Program-made: the position numbers and the translations under genes
Assembly: GCA_930990965.1 (NCBI GenBank)
Contig: CAKNRQ010000021.1
Coordinates: 1-43,013 of the forward strand
Length of the DNA stretch: 43,013 bases
Direction: 5' to 3'
Source: an uncultured Clostridia bacterium
GTDB taxonomy: Bacteria > Bacillota > Clostridia > Oscillospirales > Oscillospiraceae
The notes under the pieces: model-generated
What the model was told of the DNA's origin: nothing
Database searches by the model: none
Seen by the model: the letters and a program-made list of their open reading frames with translations, nothing else
Shown: positions 8,560 to 17,221 of the stretch, piece after piece
How positions within the stretch are numbered: the first letter of the stretch is position 1
Layout: the number at the start of each line of letters is the position of its first letter

Positions 8560-8999
8560 CAGAACAGGAGGATGATGATGGCCACGAGCAGGCCGTAGAT
8601 GGCGATGCCTTCGGCCAGGCCGACGAACACGATGCTCTTACCGAAGGTGCTCTCGTTCTCGGTGAGGGCTCCGATGGCGGCGCAGGCGCTGTTGGAAACG
8701 GCTATGCCGGAGGCGATACCGGAGATGCCGACGGCAAGGGCGGCGCCCAGATAGGCAAAAGCCTGGGTCCAGTCAGTACCGGTGCCGGCAGCGACGGCAG
8801 CCTCAGCGGCATCGTTGGCAGCGGCAACACCCTGACCGAGCAGCACGCAGCCGCAGGCGGCAAACATCACAAAGAACATGGCCAGGTTGGCGTACAGCGG
8901 CTTTTTGACGCTCTTGCCGGCCTTGGCGCGGCGGTTGATGAAGTACAGCGGGACGACTATTACCGCAAGAGCGGCGATGGCTGCAAGGATGATAAGCAT
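8559..8999 (-). CDS. atpK: V-type ATPase subunit K (membrane proteolipid)
   Basis: Rotor-ring subunit that carries the translocated ion. The protein has 146 residues and four predicted membrane helices (about 2-20, 36-57, 78-105 and 119-146), i.e. two hairpins. The second hairpin carries the conserved carboxylate in VGLAEGIAIYG (Glu about 130). The first hairpin has no matching acidic residue, as in other duplicated K subunits. A lysine-rich loop (about 23-33) follows helix 1. The ATG has a GGAGG site. It lies between subunits I and F. The coupling ion cannot be fixed from sequence alone. Confidence 0.92.
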   Translation of the reverse strand: MLIILAAIAALAVIVVPLYFINRRAKAGKSVKKPLYANLAMFFVMFAACGCVLLGQGVAAANDAAEAAVAAGTGTDWTQAFAYLGAALAVGISGIASGIAVSNSACAAIGALTENESTFGKSIVFVGLAEGIAIYGLLVAIIILLF

Positions 9000-9044
9000 T
9001 GTAATACCTCCACAGTTTTTATATCGAATTTTTCTGAAAGCAAT

Positions 9045-10970
9045 TTACGCGGCCTTGCCCGTTCCGTAATCAACAGTTGCAGGCTCAAAGGGTATGCCGC
9101 GGCCGGTGTAGAATCGGCTGAACAGCTCATAGAACTCCAGCCTGAGAGATTGAATGCACACGAGTGCCGCCTCTATAAACATAACGATGGCGTTGCCGAC
9201 AACGAGGCCGATAATACTGTAGCCGCCGTCTGCCTGTTCGGACAGTGAATAGACAATCATCATCATTATGGCGTGTATTATCGAATAGGCGCCCACACGC
9301 ATAAAGCTCAGGCAGTTGGACATCCATGAAAGGACGCTCTCAAAGAGTTCAAAGAAGCCCTCGAGTATCATCATGCCGATGCTCTTGTGCTCGTGATGCC
9401 CGTGCTCAAGATGCAGCAGGTGCACCAGCACCTCGCCGAGCCAGATGCTCAGCAGCAGAAGCGCAAGAACTATCCAGTAGACCACACTGCCCATCACCGG
9501 GACGCCGAGTCCCAGAGTGAGAGCCGCGCCGCCTACAAGCAGAGTGAGGAAAAGCACGCCCGTCACACCGTTGGATGAAAACAAGGCCTTGCGGTAATCC
9601 TTCTGACGGAATCCGGTCATGATGTTGAGTATGCCCGTTATGATGATGAGCACGACGCCGACGCCTGCCGTAAGGAGCAGTATAGTAACAACGCCGTTGC
9701 CCTCCAGGACTTTGAAGCCAGGAAGTAGATGCTCGTTGCCGAACACGCTGCCATAGACTACGCCGAAGAGCGTAGCCGGCACACCGACACATGCGAGAAT
9801 ACCTCCCAGCCACATGCCGCGCTTTTTATACATGTACAGCCCCACGAGAATTAGTACTATGCCCTGGCCGATGTCTCCGAACATCAGTCCGAAAAGTACA
9901 CAGTACGTAAGCGCGAGAAATAACCTCGGGTCGGCCTCACCGTAGGCCGGAACGCCGTACATCTGAACGAAAGGGGCGAAGACCTGAGCAAGCCTCCCCT
10001 TCTTGAACTTCACAGGAACTTTGCCGGCGTCCAAAACGCCGGGCTTCTCAAATCTGCTGGTGCAGCCCAGGCGGTCGCAAGCGGCCTTGAAGCCGTCCTG
10101 TTCCTTCTCCGGCAGCCACCCGCAAATGTAAAACACATCGCCGTCGGCGCCAGCCATGCGGCGCAGAGCCACGCTCTCGCTCATATACTTGAGCCAGGAA
10201 TAGCGTGCAAGCAGCTCTCCGGACAGTTTCTCGCCCAGCGCGTGGAGCTGTCGGTTGAGTTCCTCGCCCTGGCGGCGGGCTTCGGCCGCTTCAGCGCGCA
10301 ATTCGGCTATGCGCTTGCTGGGTACGCCCTTAAGTCCCGCTGCGTTTGGCATATCTTCCAGCACCAGGCCGGCTGAGCAGAGATGCTCTTCAGCGAGTAC
10401 GCTCGTGCCCGGAAGGGTCAACAGTATACAGTAGATTTTTTCGCTTGTAAAGCCGCTTCTGAAGATAAAGGCGCCAGGCTCTGTCTCGGCGGTGGCGCGC
10501 AGGCCGTCCCAATACTCGAGCTCGGTGCTGCCGAAGTGCAGGCGCATGCTCTTCATATCGAGCAGCTCCTCAAGGTCTACTTCGAGCAAAGAAAACGGCT
10601 CCAGCCGGCTTATAAGCTCTTCATCGTCCTCTGCAAGGCTGAGCGCACTGCTGCATTTTGTGGCAAGACGAGAGCACTCGCCGGCATATTCGGATATAGC
10701 TTTCTGGCAATCTTCAAGCGTGTAGCCGGCGTTCTTGAATTCGCGGAACTCCGGCTGTATTCCCAGTTTGCCCAACAGTGCCGTGGCGCTGTCGAGGACC
10801 GGGCGGTAGACGTCGTCGCACTCAGGCACTTGCAGCTCACCGCGGCCGCCCAGCGTTGTGCTGGCTTGCAGCGGCTGGAACTCGCGGTCAAGCATCAGGG
10901 CGCGTATGGCGTCGTCCATGACTGTTATCGGGCCCGATACAACGGCCCTTGTCAATTTTTCCGTTGCCAA
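9045..10970 (-). CDS. atpI: V-type ATPase subunit I (membrane stator, a-type)
   Basis: Provides the ion half-channels facing the proteolipid ring and anchors the stalks. The protein has 641 residues. The N-terminal half (about 1-330) is soluble and partly coiled coil. The C-terminal half has seven or eight membrane helices with family landmarks: FGLMFGDIGQG, LLHLEHGHHEHKSIG, LSFMRVGAYSIIHA (the channel arginine region) and RLEFYELFSRFY close to the end. The start is TTG at 10970, with a GGGGG site 8 nt upstream. The gap to subunit C is 75 nt with a small GC hairpin. Confidence 0.94.
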   Translation of the reverse strand: MATEKLTRAVVSGPITVMDDAIRALMLDREFQPLQASTTLGGRGELQVPECDDVYRPVLDSATALLGKLGIQPEFREFKNAGYTLEDCQKAISEYAGECSRLATKCSSALSLAEDDEELISRLEPFSLLEVDLEELLDMKSMRLHFGSTELEYWDGLRATAETEPGAFIFRSGFTSEKIYCILLTLPGTSVLAEEHLCSAGLVLEDMPNAAGLKGVPSKRIAELRAEAAEARRQGEELNRQLHALGEKLSGELLARYSWLKYMSESVALRRMAGADGDVFYICGWLPEKEQDGFKAACDRLGCTSRFEKPGVLDAGKVPVKFKKGRLAQVFAPFVQMYGVPAYGEADPRLFLALTYCVLFGLMFGDIGQGIVLILVGLYMYKKRGMWLGGILACVGVPATLFGVVYGSVFGNEHLLPGFKVLEGNGVVTILLLTAGVGVVLIIITGILNIMTGFRQKDYRKALFSSNGVTGVLFLTLLVGGAALTLGLGVPVMGSVVYWIVLALLLLSIWLGEVLVHLLHLEHGHHEHKSIGMMILEGFFELFESVLSWMSNCLSFMRVGAYSIIHAIMMMIVYSLSEQADGGYSIIGLVVGNAIVMFIEAALVCIQSLRLEFYELFSRFYTGRGIPFEPATVDYGTGKAA

Positions 10971-11045
10971 GTATCTATCCCCCTTGCTTTAAAGGTTCTG
11001 GTCATGTGCTATAGGCTACGCTCGCGGCGCTCATGCGCCGTGGCG

Positions 11046-12083
11046 TTAGTCCATGAATTCTGCCGGTGAAAGCCCGTAGTTGAGCGCTACGAACATCCGG
11101 CGAAGCATTTCTCCCTCGTACTCCTTGAGAGTGAGAAAGGCGTAAACGGAAGCCAGGTTCAGCTTCGTGTGTAAGAGTTTGCGGAAATATGCTATCTGGG
11201 CAGCGCGTATGGCGCCCTCCGGTGAGTCGGCTCCATCTTCGGGCAGCCACTTACCGGATTTTGTAGCGCGCAGCACCTCGAAGGCCTCCGCGTCGCTGCC
11301 GGCCTGCAGCACCTGGCGCTCCACATCGTCTGTCACAGAGCCGTGCAGCGGAAGCAACAGCGTCCCTATCTTGTCAGGCGGTGTATTGAACCGTCTCAGG
11401 CGCATGACGTAAGAGATGTTGAGCATGTCTGCCCTGAAGGATACAGCCGCCTCCAGCTCCTTACGCTCCGGTCCGTCATATCCGGCCTTGACATACCCGC
11501 TCAATGCATCGAAGAAGCCGGCCTCCAGCCCCAGCAATGCGTCTGAAAGCGAAGGCAGTCCCGTTTTCTCATCGAGCTTGAGTGCGGCAAGCGGTTTTTC
11601 ATAAATGCCGCCGGAGACAGCCGCTACTACTTCATCATAAGTTTTCGCCCTTCTCAGCCGCTCGAGGCTGTGTCCGGGAAGGTCTCTGAACACCGGCGAC
11701 AGCTCGGCGTTCTCCGTCTCCTGAACCGGAGGCGATATCAGGCGCCGCAGCGCGCGCATTATCGCGCGCAGTTCCACGTCCATGGAGATGAAGTCCAAAA
11801 ACTGTCGGGACATATCGTTTGCGAAGCGGTAGAGTTTCTCAAAATCCGCAAAAATGCAGCGGCTTATGGCATCTGAAAAGCGCGCGTCGGTCAACTCGCC
11901 GGATTGCATCATAAGCGCCGCGTCGTGCCAGGCATCGCTGCGCGTGAGCGTACTCAGCATCTCCTGGGCCGAACGCGACTGGCCTATCCGCTGCTTTTCT
12001 TCATTTGAAAGCAGTCCGGCATACATTCCCCTCGCCTGCGTGGCGAGGGCTATGTCAAGCGCGCGGCGTGTGCTGTTATTCAT
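11046..12083 (-). CDS. atpC: V-type ATPase subunit C (d-type, rotor-top adaptor)
   Basis: Sits on the proteolipid ring and docks the central stalk. Family members are all-helical proteins of about 330-350 residues; this one has 345 from the chosen start. It matches in helical content, size and the repeated YxxDADMLNISYVMRLRRF-like segment near residue 205. Three starts are possible: TTG at 12095, GTG at 12092 and ATG at 12083. None has a strong ribosome site. I chose the ATG, which overlaps the stop of the upstream stalk gene by 8 bp and so allows coupling. It lies upstream of subunit I. Confidence 0.85.
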   Translation of the reverse strand: MNNSTRRALDIALATQARGMYAGLLSNEEKQRIGQSRSAQEMLSTLTRSDAWHDAALMMQSGELTDARFSDAISRCIFADFEKLYRFANDMSRQFLDFISMDVELRAIMRALRRLISPPVQETENAELSPVFRDLPGHSLERLRRAKTYDEVVAAVSGGIYEKPLAALKLDEKTGLPSLSDALLGLEAGFFDALSGYVKAGYDGPERKELEAAVSFRADMLNISYVMRLRRFNTPPDKIGTLLLPLHGSVTDDVERQVLQAGSDAEAFEVLRATKSGKWLPEDGADSPEGAIRAAQIAYFRKLLHTKLNLASVYAFLTLKEYEGEMLRRMFVALNYGLSPAEFMD

Positions 12084-12501
12084 CTTCTGCACCAATCACA
12101 AGGTTAAACACCTTGTCGACATATTCGCTCCGATGCGCCTCGAAGCGCTCTGCAAGCTCGGCGCGCTTTTTTTCTACGTCTTCGCGCACGGCGGCTATAC
12201 GCTCGTCGGCCTTCTTTGCTTCAGCGGCGGCATCCTGCTGGGACAGCCGCTTCACTTCAGCGCTTTCCGATGCGTCTATCTCACGTACAGTTTCCATGAC
12301 GCGCCACTCGACGCCCACACTGTAATCCTCCGCGGCCTGCTCCACGCCTTTTGCCTGCCTTTCGGCATCCATAAGGGCCCGCAGCACCGCCATATCCGAG
12401 GTCGTTTCCGCTCTCATTCGCTGGCGTAGCGCTTCCAGCTCCTGCTGTTCTCGTTCGGCCGCGGCCGATGCCTGCTGTGCTTTTTTGGCACTTTTGGGCA
12501 A
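12076..12501 (-). CDS. V-type ATPase peripheral-stalk subunit (G/H type), first gene of the operon
   Basis: A 141-residue, highly charged, almost wholly coiled-coil protein rich in A, E, R, Q and K. It is the expected G/H partner of subunit E. I place the start at TTG 12501 because GGGAGGT lies 7 nt upstream. An upstream in-frame ATG at 12588 has no ribosome site and would add residues unlike the rest. It is the first gene of the ATPase operon, following a sigma-A promoter and a leader of about 105 nt. Low-complexity coiled coils are hard to assign by eye, so context carries much of this call. Confidence 0.8.
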   Translation of the reverse strand: MPKSAKKAQQASAAAEREQQELEALRQRMRAETTSDMAVLRALMDAERQAKGVEQAAEDYSVGVEWRVMETVREIDASESAEVKRLSQQDAAAEAKKADERIAAVREDVEKKRAELAERFEAHRSEYVDKVFNLVIGAEDE

Positions 12502-12614
12502 ATTACACACCTCCCGAGGTAGGTTTCTACGCTGCATCATATCACAACGCGCTTGCAAGTTCAACATATTTTTAACAATATATTTCACAAACCTAATTTC
12601 TTTGAATCAGATAT

Positions 12615-12644
12615 ATTATAGCATTTTCTCTTTAATTGTGTCAA
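12615..12644 (-). promoter_or_regulatory. Promoter of the V-ATPase operon
   Basis: On the minus strand: TTGACA, an 18-nt spacer ending in TGC, then TATAAT. It is near-consensus sigma-A with an extended -10. No other promoter of this quality was seen inside the operon, so about 10 kb probably forms one transcript. Confidence 0.8.
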
Positions 12645-12659
12645 AGAATGAGTTATAAT
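12631..12659 (+). promoter_or_regulatory. Promoter of the phosphomutase-ispE operon
   Basis: Perfect -10 TATAAT at 12654-12659 with a weak -35 (TTTAAT, 17-nt spacer). It overlaps the divergent V-ATPase promoter, whose -35 lies at 12639-12644 on the other strand, so the two probably cannot be occupied at the same time. Confidence 0.55.
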
Positions 12660-12712
12660 ATTAAAGTCTTGGCAATATGTCACTATGCTCGACAAAAAAC
12701 GGAGGAATTGTC

Positions 12713-13948
12713 ATGAAATATATACTTATCATTGGGGACGGCATGGCCGACGATCCGTTGCCTGAACTCGGTGGGAGAACTCCGCTGGAGGTTTGCGACA
12801 AGCCTTTTTTTGATTCACTCTCGGAGCGCGGGGTGCTTGGTCTGGTTCAGACCATACCCGAGGGTTTCCCTCCGGGAAGCGATACCGCAATAATGTCCAT
12901 ATTCGGCTGTGACCCCGTCAAATACTTCTCCGGCCGCGCCCCGCTGGAGCTGGCAGCCAGCGGTGAAGCCCTGCCCGAAGGCGCCGCCTGCTACCGCTGC
13001 AACATGGTCACTCTCGGCGGCGATGAAGTAGAGCCCTTTGCCGAACGCACCATGATCTCCCACAGCGCCGGGTCCATCGAGGGCGATGAGAGCGACGAGC
13101 TTGTCACCTGGCTCTTTGCCCAGCCTGAGTTCAAAGCCCTGGCCGACGCCGCAGGCATGAGCGTGCGTCCGGGCTCCAGCTTCCGTCACCTGGCTGTACA
13201 GGCCGGCGGCGACATAGCGGGCATAGTCCTCGCACCGCCGCACGACCACTTGAATGAGAAAATCGGCCCCATCCTGCCGCGTGGCAACAAAAACGCCGAA
13301 GTGCTCCTCGAGCTCATGGAGAAAGCCAACGAGCTGCTTGAGCACCATCCGATAAACGAAAAACGCCGCGCCGAGGGCCGTCTGCCCGCCAACGGCGTTT
13401 GGTTCTGGGCCGAAGGCAAGGGTGCCAGGCTGCCCAACTTCACCGAGCACTACGGCGCAACGGGCGGCGTGGTCTCTGCCGTACCGCTCTGCCACGGCAT
13501 AGCGGTGCTTGTCGGGCTTGAGCCGGTGAGCATACCCACGGCCACGGGCGAATGGGATACCGATTACGAGGCCAAAACCGCCGCTGCGCTCGAACTGCTG
13601 CGCAATCACGATTTCGCCGCCGTTCACCTTGAGGGTCCCGACGAGGCCACTCACAATCACGATCTCGAGCACAAGATATACTCCGTCGAGTGCCTCTCCG
13701 AGCGTGTGGCGAAGCCGCTTTGCGCCGAGCTCAAAGCGCGCGGCGAGGATTTCCGTCTGCTGATACTCTCCGACCACCGCACCTTCATGCGCAACGGCGC
13801 CCACGGCGCCACGCCTGTGCCGTTCATGATATACGACAGCCGTGAACGCGAGTCCGGTTCCGGGCTTGGCTACACGGAGAAAAACGGCGAGCACGGTCCC
13901 TTCCTCAATTCCGGCACCGAGCTCATGCCCATGCTGTTTTCCAAATGA
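12713..13948 (+). CDS. apgM: ApgM-type 2,3-bisphosphoglycerate-independent phosphoglycerate mutase-like protein
   Basis: Alkaline-phosphatase superfamily phosphomutase of the archaeal type (COG3635). Members interconvert 3- and 2-phosphoglycerate; some bacterial members have been proposed to act as homoserine kinases, so the substrate here is open. The 411 residues fit. Visible motifs are the metal site IIGDGMAD (6-13), the nucleophile segment PPGSDTAIMSIFG (53-65, Ser56), EGPDEATHNHD and the C-terminal metal site LSDHRTFMRNGAHG. The ATG at 12713 is preceded by GGAGGA; an in-frame ATG at 12677 lacks a ribosome site. The gene overlaps ispE by 4 bp (ATGA). Confidence 0.88.
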   Translation: MKYILIIGDGMADDPLPELGGRTPLEVCDKPFFDSLSERGVLGLVQTIPEGFPPGSDTAIMSIFGCDPVKYFSGRAPLELAASGEALPEGAACYRCNMVTLGGDEVEPFAERTMISHSAGSIEGDESDELVTWLFAQPEFKALADAAGMSVRPGSSFRHLAVQAGGDIAGIVLAPPHDHLNEKIGPILPRGNKNAEVLLELMEKANELLEHHPINEKRRAEGRLPANGVWFWAEGKGARLPNFTEHYGATGGVVSAVPLCHGIAVLVGLEPVSIPTATGEWDTDYEAKTAAALELLRNHDFAAVHLEGPDEATHNHDLEHKIYSVECLSERVAKPLCAELKARGEDFRLLILSDHRTFMRNGAHGATPVPFMIYDSRERESGSGLGYTEKNGEHGPFLNSGTELMPMLFSK

Positions 13949-14802
13949 GCGCCGTACAGACTACCGCCCGAGCTAAGCTGAACCTTTCGCTCGACGTGCT
14001 GGGCGTGCGCGGCGACGGCTTTCACGATCTGCGCATGGTCATGCAGACCTGTACGCTCGCAGACGATGTCACCGTTGAGATGGCCAGTGCGGGCGACTAC
14101 TCTGCCCAGACCAACCGCGCCTATCTGCCAACAGGCGACAAAAACGTCGCCATCAAGGCCGCCCGTGCTTATTATGCCGCATTGGGCCGCGATGGCGGGG
14201 TACATGTAAAAATAACCAAGCGCATCCCTGTCTGTGCCGGGCTTGGCGGCGGTTCATCCGATGCCGCGGCCGTGCTGAGGGCGCTCAACGAGCTCAACGG
14301 CCACGCGCTCTCGGAGGAACAGCTTCAGGCTGTCGCGCTGGCTTCCGGCAGCGACGTGCCCTTCTGCCTCATGGGAGGCACGGCTCTGGCCGAGGGCCGG
14401 GGCGAAATACTCAGCCCCCTGCCTCCGCTGCCCGAAACAGACGTGGTAATTTGCATGCCTCACTTCAATTGCTCCACTCCCGAGCTCTTTTCGCGTATTG
14501 ACGCCAGGCGCAGCCGCTGCCATCCCGATACCGCAGGGCTCATATCCGCGCTCAAAGCCGGTGACATAAAGGGCGTCGCCAGACGCATGTATAACGTCTT
14601 TGAGGATGTGCTGGATAAACGCGCGGCGCACACCGTAAACGAGATAAAGCTCCGGCTGCTTGAATACGGCGCTCTCGGCGCAGCCATGAGCGGCTCTGGC
14701 AGCGCCGTGTTTGGGCTCTTTCCGGACCGAGGCCGCGCTGAGGCCGCATACGACGCGGCTAAAACCGTGTGCCGCGAGGTATTTTTGGCCAAAACCGTTT
14801 GA
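13945..14802 (+). CDS. ispE: 4-diphosphocytidyl-2-C-methyl-D-erythritol kinase
   Basis: GHMP-family kinase that phosphorylates CDP-ME in the methylerythritol phosphate route to isoprenoids. The protein has 285 residues. Visible are the N-terminal ARAKLNLSLDV (Lys11, catalytic in the family), the ATP-binding PVCAGLGGGSSDAAAVL (95-111), GSDVPFCL with catalytic Asp137, and the C-terminal AAMSGSGSAVFGLF. The start overlaps the phosphomutase stop (ATGA), so translation is coupled. A bidirectional terminator follows directly. The kinship of both operon genes is metabolic at best (glycolytic triose and isoprenoid precursor). Confidence 0.95.
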   Translation: MSAVQTTARAKLNLSLDVLGVRGDGFHDLRMVMQTCTLADDVTVEMASAGDYSAQTNRAYLPTGDKNVAIKAARAYYAALGRDGGVHVKITKRIPVCAGLGGGSSDAAAVLRALNELNGHALSEEQLQAVALASGSDVPFCLMGGTALAEGRGEILSPLPPLPETDVVICMPHFNCSTPELFSRIDARRSRCHPDTAGLISALKAGDIKGVARRMYNVFEDVLDKRAAHTVNEIKLRLLEYGALGAAMSGSGSAVFGLFPDRGRAEAAYDAAKTVCREVFLAKTV

Positions 14803-14813
14803 AGTTCAGACAA

Positions 14814-14843
14814 AAAATCCACCGGCGTGTGCCGGTGGATTTT
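14814..14843. terminator. Bidirectional terminator between ispE and the nucleoside transporter operon
   Basis: Perfect 13-bp inverted repeat (AAAATCCACCGGC, loop GTGT) with A- and T-runs on both sides. It serves the converging ispE (+) and permease (-) transcripts. Confidence 0.85.
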
Positions 14844-14849
14844 TGTATG

Positions 14850-15881
14850 TCAGCGCTTGCCCTTGTCGTAAGGTATGCCCTCTGCCTTGGGCGCGCGGGA
14901 GTTCTTGCTGGTGAAGGCCAGCACGATGAGCGTGATGAGATAGGGCAGCATGCGGTAGAGATGGACGCTTATGCCCAGGTTGGCGAGCATATAGACGCCG
15001 TCTCCGTTGATGTCTATGCTGGAATAGCTCGCGGATATGCACTTAAAAAGTCCAAACAGCAGGGCCGCTCCGGCTATATTCAGCGGTTTCCAGTTGCCGA
15101 ATATCATGACCGCCAGAGCCAGGAAGCCGAAGCCCGCGACATCGCCGGTGGCCATGCAGTTTGAGGTGGTCAGCGCATAGACAAAACCGCCCATACCGGC
15201 CAGAGCGCCGGATATCGTGGTGCCTGCGTACCGCATCTTGTAGACGTTGATGCCCAGGGAGTCGGCCGCCTGCGGATTTTCGCCGCAGGAACGCAGCCTC
15301 AGTCCGAAGCGCGTCTTATAGAGGATGATGCTCAGTATAATGAACAGCAGTATACAGATATACGTGGCAATGTACGTTTTATCTATGAACGTAGAACCGA
15401 AGAAGCCCATATCTTCCGTGCGCCCGTATCCGAACATGGCCTTTTTAATCATGAACCAGCTTGCGGCATCTCCAGAAGCCATCTGCAGGGTGTTCTGATT
15501 GGCGATGATACGGATAAGGAAGAGGACCAGGGCGGGAGCCATGAGGTTCAGCGCCGTGCCGCCTATGGTCTGGTCAGCGCGCAGGTTGATGGATGCGAAG
15601 CTCAAGAGCAGCGAGAACACAGCGCCCATAAACGCCGCGGCCAGCATGGCCAGCATCTCCAGCCCCTGCAGGGCCAGATAGTTGTCCGCGTCCTTGGCGG
15701 CCATGAAGAAATCGGTCTGCTGCACAATATTGACGAAGAGCACGCCTATGAACGCGCCGAAGATCATAATACCTTCAAGCGCCAGGTTTATGATACCACT
15801 GCGCTCGGCGAAGACGCCTGCCAGCGCAACTATCATAAGCGGTATGGCGTAAATAAGAGTCTGCTGAATGAGGAACGTCAC
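14850..15881 (-). CDS. ABC transporter permease, nucleoside/BMP type (second permease)
   Basis: Inner-membrane permease of the BPD_transp_2 family (YufQ/NupQ-like), last gene of the nucleoside transporter operon. The 343 residues carry about nine hydrophobic segments. Typical features are GIINLALEGIM near residues 29-39, the cytoplasmic coupling segment FGLRLRSCGENPQAADSLGI and LAVMIFGNW. It overlaps the preceding permease gene by 4 bp and is followed by a terminator. With the partner permease and the ATPase it forms the translocator for substrates bound by the BMP lipoprotein. Confidence 0.92.
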   Translation of the reverse strand: MTFLIQQTLIYAIPLMIVALAGVFAERSGIINLALEGIMIFGAFIGVLFVNIVQQTDFFMAAKDADNYLALQGLEMLAMLAAAFMGAVFSLLLSFASINLRADQTIGGTALNLMAPALVLFLIRIIANQNTLQMASGDAASWFMIKKAMFGYGRTEDMGFFGSTFIDKTYIATYICILLFIILSIILYKTRFGLRLRSCGENPQAADSLGINVYKMRYAGTTISGALAGMGGFVYALTTSNCMATGDVAGFGFLALAVMIFGNWKPLNIAGAALLFGLFKCISASYSSIDINGDGVYMLANLGISVHLYRMLPYLITLIVLAFTSKNSRAPKAEGIPYDKGKR

Positions 15882-17221
15882 TTCGCCTCACCTCCTTTTT
15901 CGGGAGCGCCGTCCTCTGGTGGCTTGCCCTCCGCGGCCGGCTGGGCGTCAGTGCCGTCTGGCGCTTCATCCGGGATCTTCCCGGCCTCCTCGGCGGCAAC
16001 TTCACCGGAAGTCGTCTCCGCGCCGGATTCCTCGGTGGCTGCGGCCTTGGCCGCCTTGTGCTTTTTGCGGCCGTTGAGGAGCATCTTGATGACCAGCGAG
16101 AAAGCGCTCAGGTACACTATGGTGGCGATGATGACGTCGGTTATGTACTCGTTGAAAGGCGTAAGAGCGGTTAGCTGCACGCCGGCTATGTCCAGCATGG
16201 ACATGAAGATGCCGGTGAAGATAACGCCTATCGGGTTGTTTGCCGCGAGCAGGGCCACGGGGATGCCGTTGAAGCCCGTATCGGGCAAAGACTGGTAGGT
16301 GCTCCAATAGAACTCCGTGTTGCCGGAAAGGTAGTAGAGCGCCGCGCCGCCGCCGGCCAGGGCGCCCGCGATGGCCATGGACATGACTATGCTCTGCTTG
16401 TCCTTGATGCCGGCGTAGCGGGCCGCATGGCGGTTGCTGCCGCAGGCCTTGAGCTGATAGCCCAGCGTGGTCTTGGTCATGATAACGTACATCAGTATCG
16501 CTATCACGATGGCGATTATTATGCCGCCGTTGACCTGAGACCCGGGGAAGAGCTGGTCAAGGCCGAATTTCGGGGTCTCGACGCCGTTGAAGGTGGTCTT
16601 GTAGACGTAGGCGCTCTTGGTGCTCTCGACGACGTTTTTAAAGTTGCTCACGTCGAAAGCCCAGGTTACAAGGTTCGCGGCTATCCAGTTTGTCATGATG
16701 CTCGCAAGCACCTCGTTGATGTTAAGGTAGGCCTTGACGAGACCGGGGATGGCGCCCCAGATTGCGCCCGCGGCCATACCGCCGAGGAAGGCGATAAGCC
16801 ACACGATGCCGGCGGGCACTGTCTCGGTGGGGATACCCAGCGCGAGCATCAGGCTGGCCATGGTGCCGATGAGGTACTGGCCGGGCGCGCCGATGTTGAA
16901 GAGGCCCGTCTTGTACGCCACGGCGACGGAGAGGCCCGTCATGATGAGCGGCGTGGCACGGAAGAGCATGTTGCCGACGCTTGTCGGGTTGAAGCCGAAA
17001 GTCAGGCTGCCGGCCGCGTCACGTCCGGTGGAGAGTATGCCGAACAGGACCAGGCGTATGCCCTCCCACGTACTCTTGGCAGAGAGGTTGGAGCTGCTCA
17101 TGCCTACTATTAGGACTATGACGCTGCCGACTGCGAGGCCTATGAGTATGGATATGAGAGAGGCGAGCACAGTGCGTGTCGCGTCCATGTTGTAGAGAGT
17201 TACAAGACGGTTGCGCTTCAT
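15878..17221 (-). CDS. ABC transporter permease, nucleoside/BMP type (first permease), with charged C-terminal tail
   Basis: YufP/NupP-like permease of 447 residues with about nine membrane helices. It has the expected GLFNIGAPGQYLIG (about 106-119) and LGYQLKACGSNRHAARYAGI coupling segment. Relatives usually end soon after the last helix. Here about 62 further residues (about 386-447) form a hydrophilic, low-complexity tail rich in A, E, G, P and K, preceded by a lysine-rich KKHKAAKA stretch. The tail should lie in the cytoplasm and be disordered; its role is unknown. The gene overlaps the ATPase gene by 4 bp and the second permease by 4 bp. Confidence 0.92.
   Translation of the reverse strand: MKRNRLVTLYNMDATRTVLASLISILIGLAVGSVIVLIVGMSSSNLSAKSTWEGIRLVLFGILSTGRDAAGSLTFGFNPTSVGNMLFRATPLIMTGLSVAVAYKTGLFNIGAPGQYLIGTMASLMLALGIPTETVPAGIVWLIAFLGGMAAGAIWGAIPGLVKAYLNINEVLASIMTNWIAANLVTWAFDVSNFKNVVESTKSAYVYKTTFNGVETPKFGLDQLFPGSQVNGGIIIAIVIAILMYVIMTKTTLGYQLKACGSNRHAARYAGIKDKQSIVMSMAIAGALAGGGAALYYLSGNTEFYWSTYQSLPDTGFNGIPVALLAANNPIGVIFTGIFMSMLDIAGVQLTALTPFNEYITDVIIATIVYLSAFSLVIKMLLNGRKKHKAAKAAATEESGAETTSGEVAAEEAGKIPDEAPDGTDAQPAAEGKPPEDGAPEKGGEAK

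Noticed and set aside
12502-12588. Upstream ATG extension of the first V-ATPase gene
   Set aside because: No ribosome site, and residues unlike the coiled coil that follows. TTG 12501 has GGGAGGT at ideal spacing.
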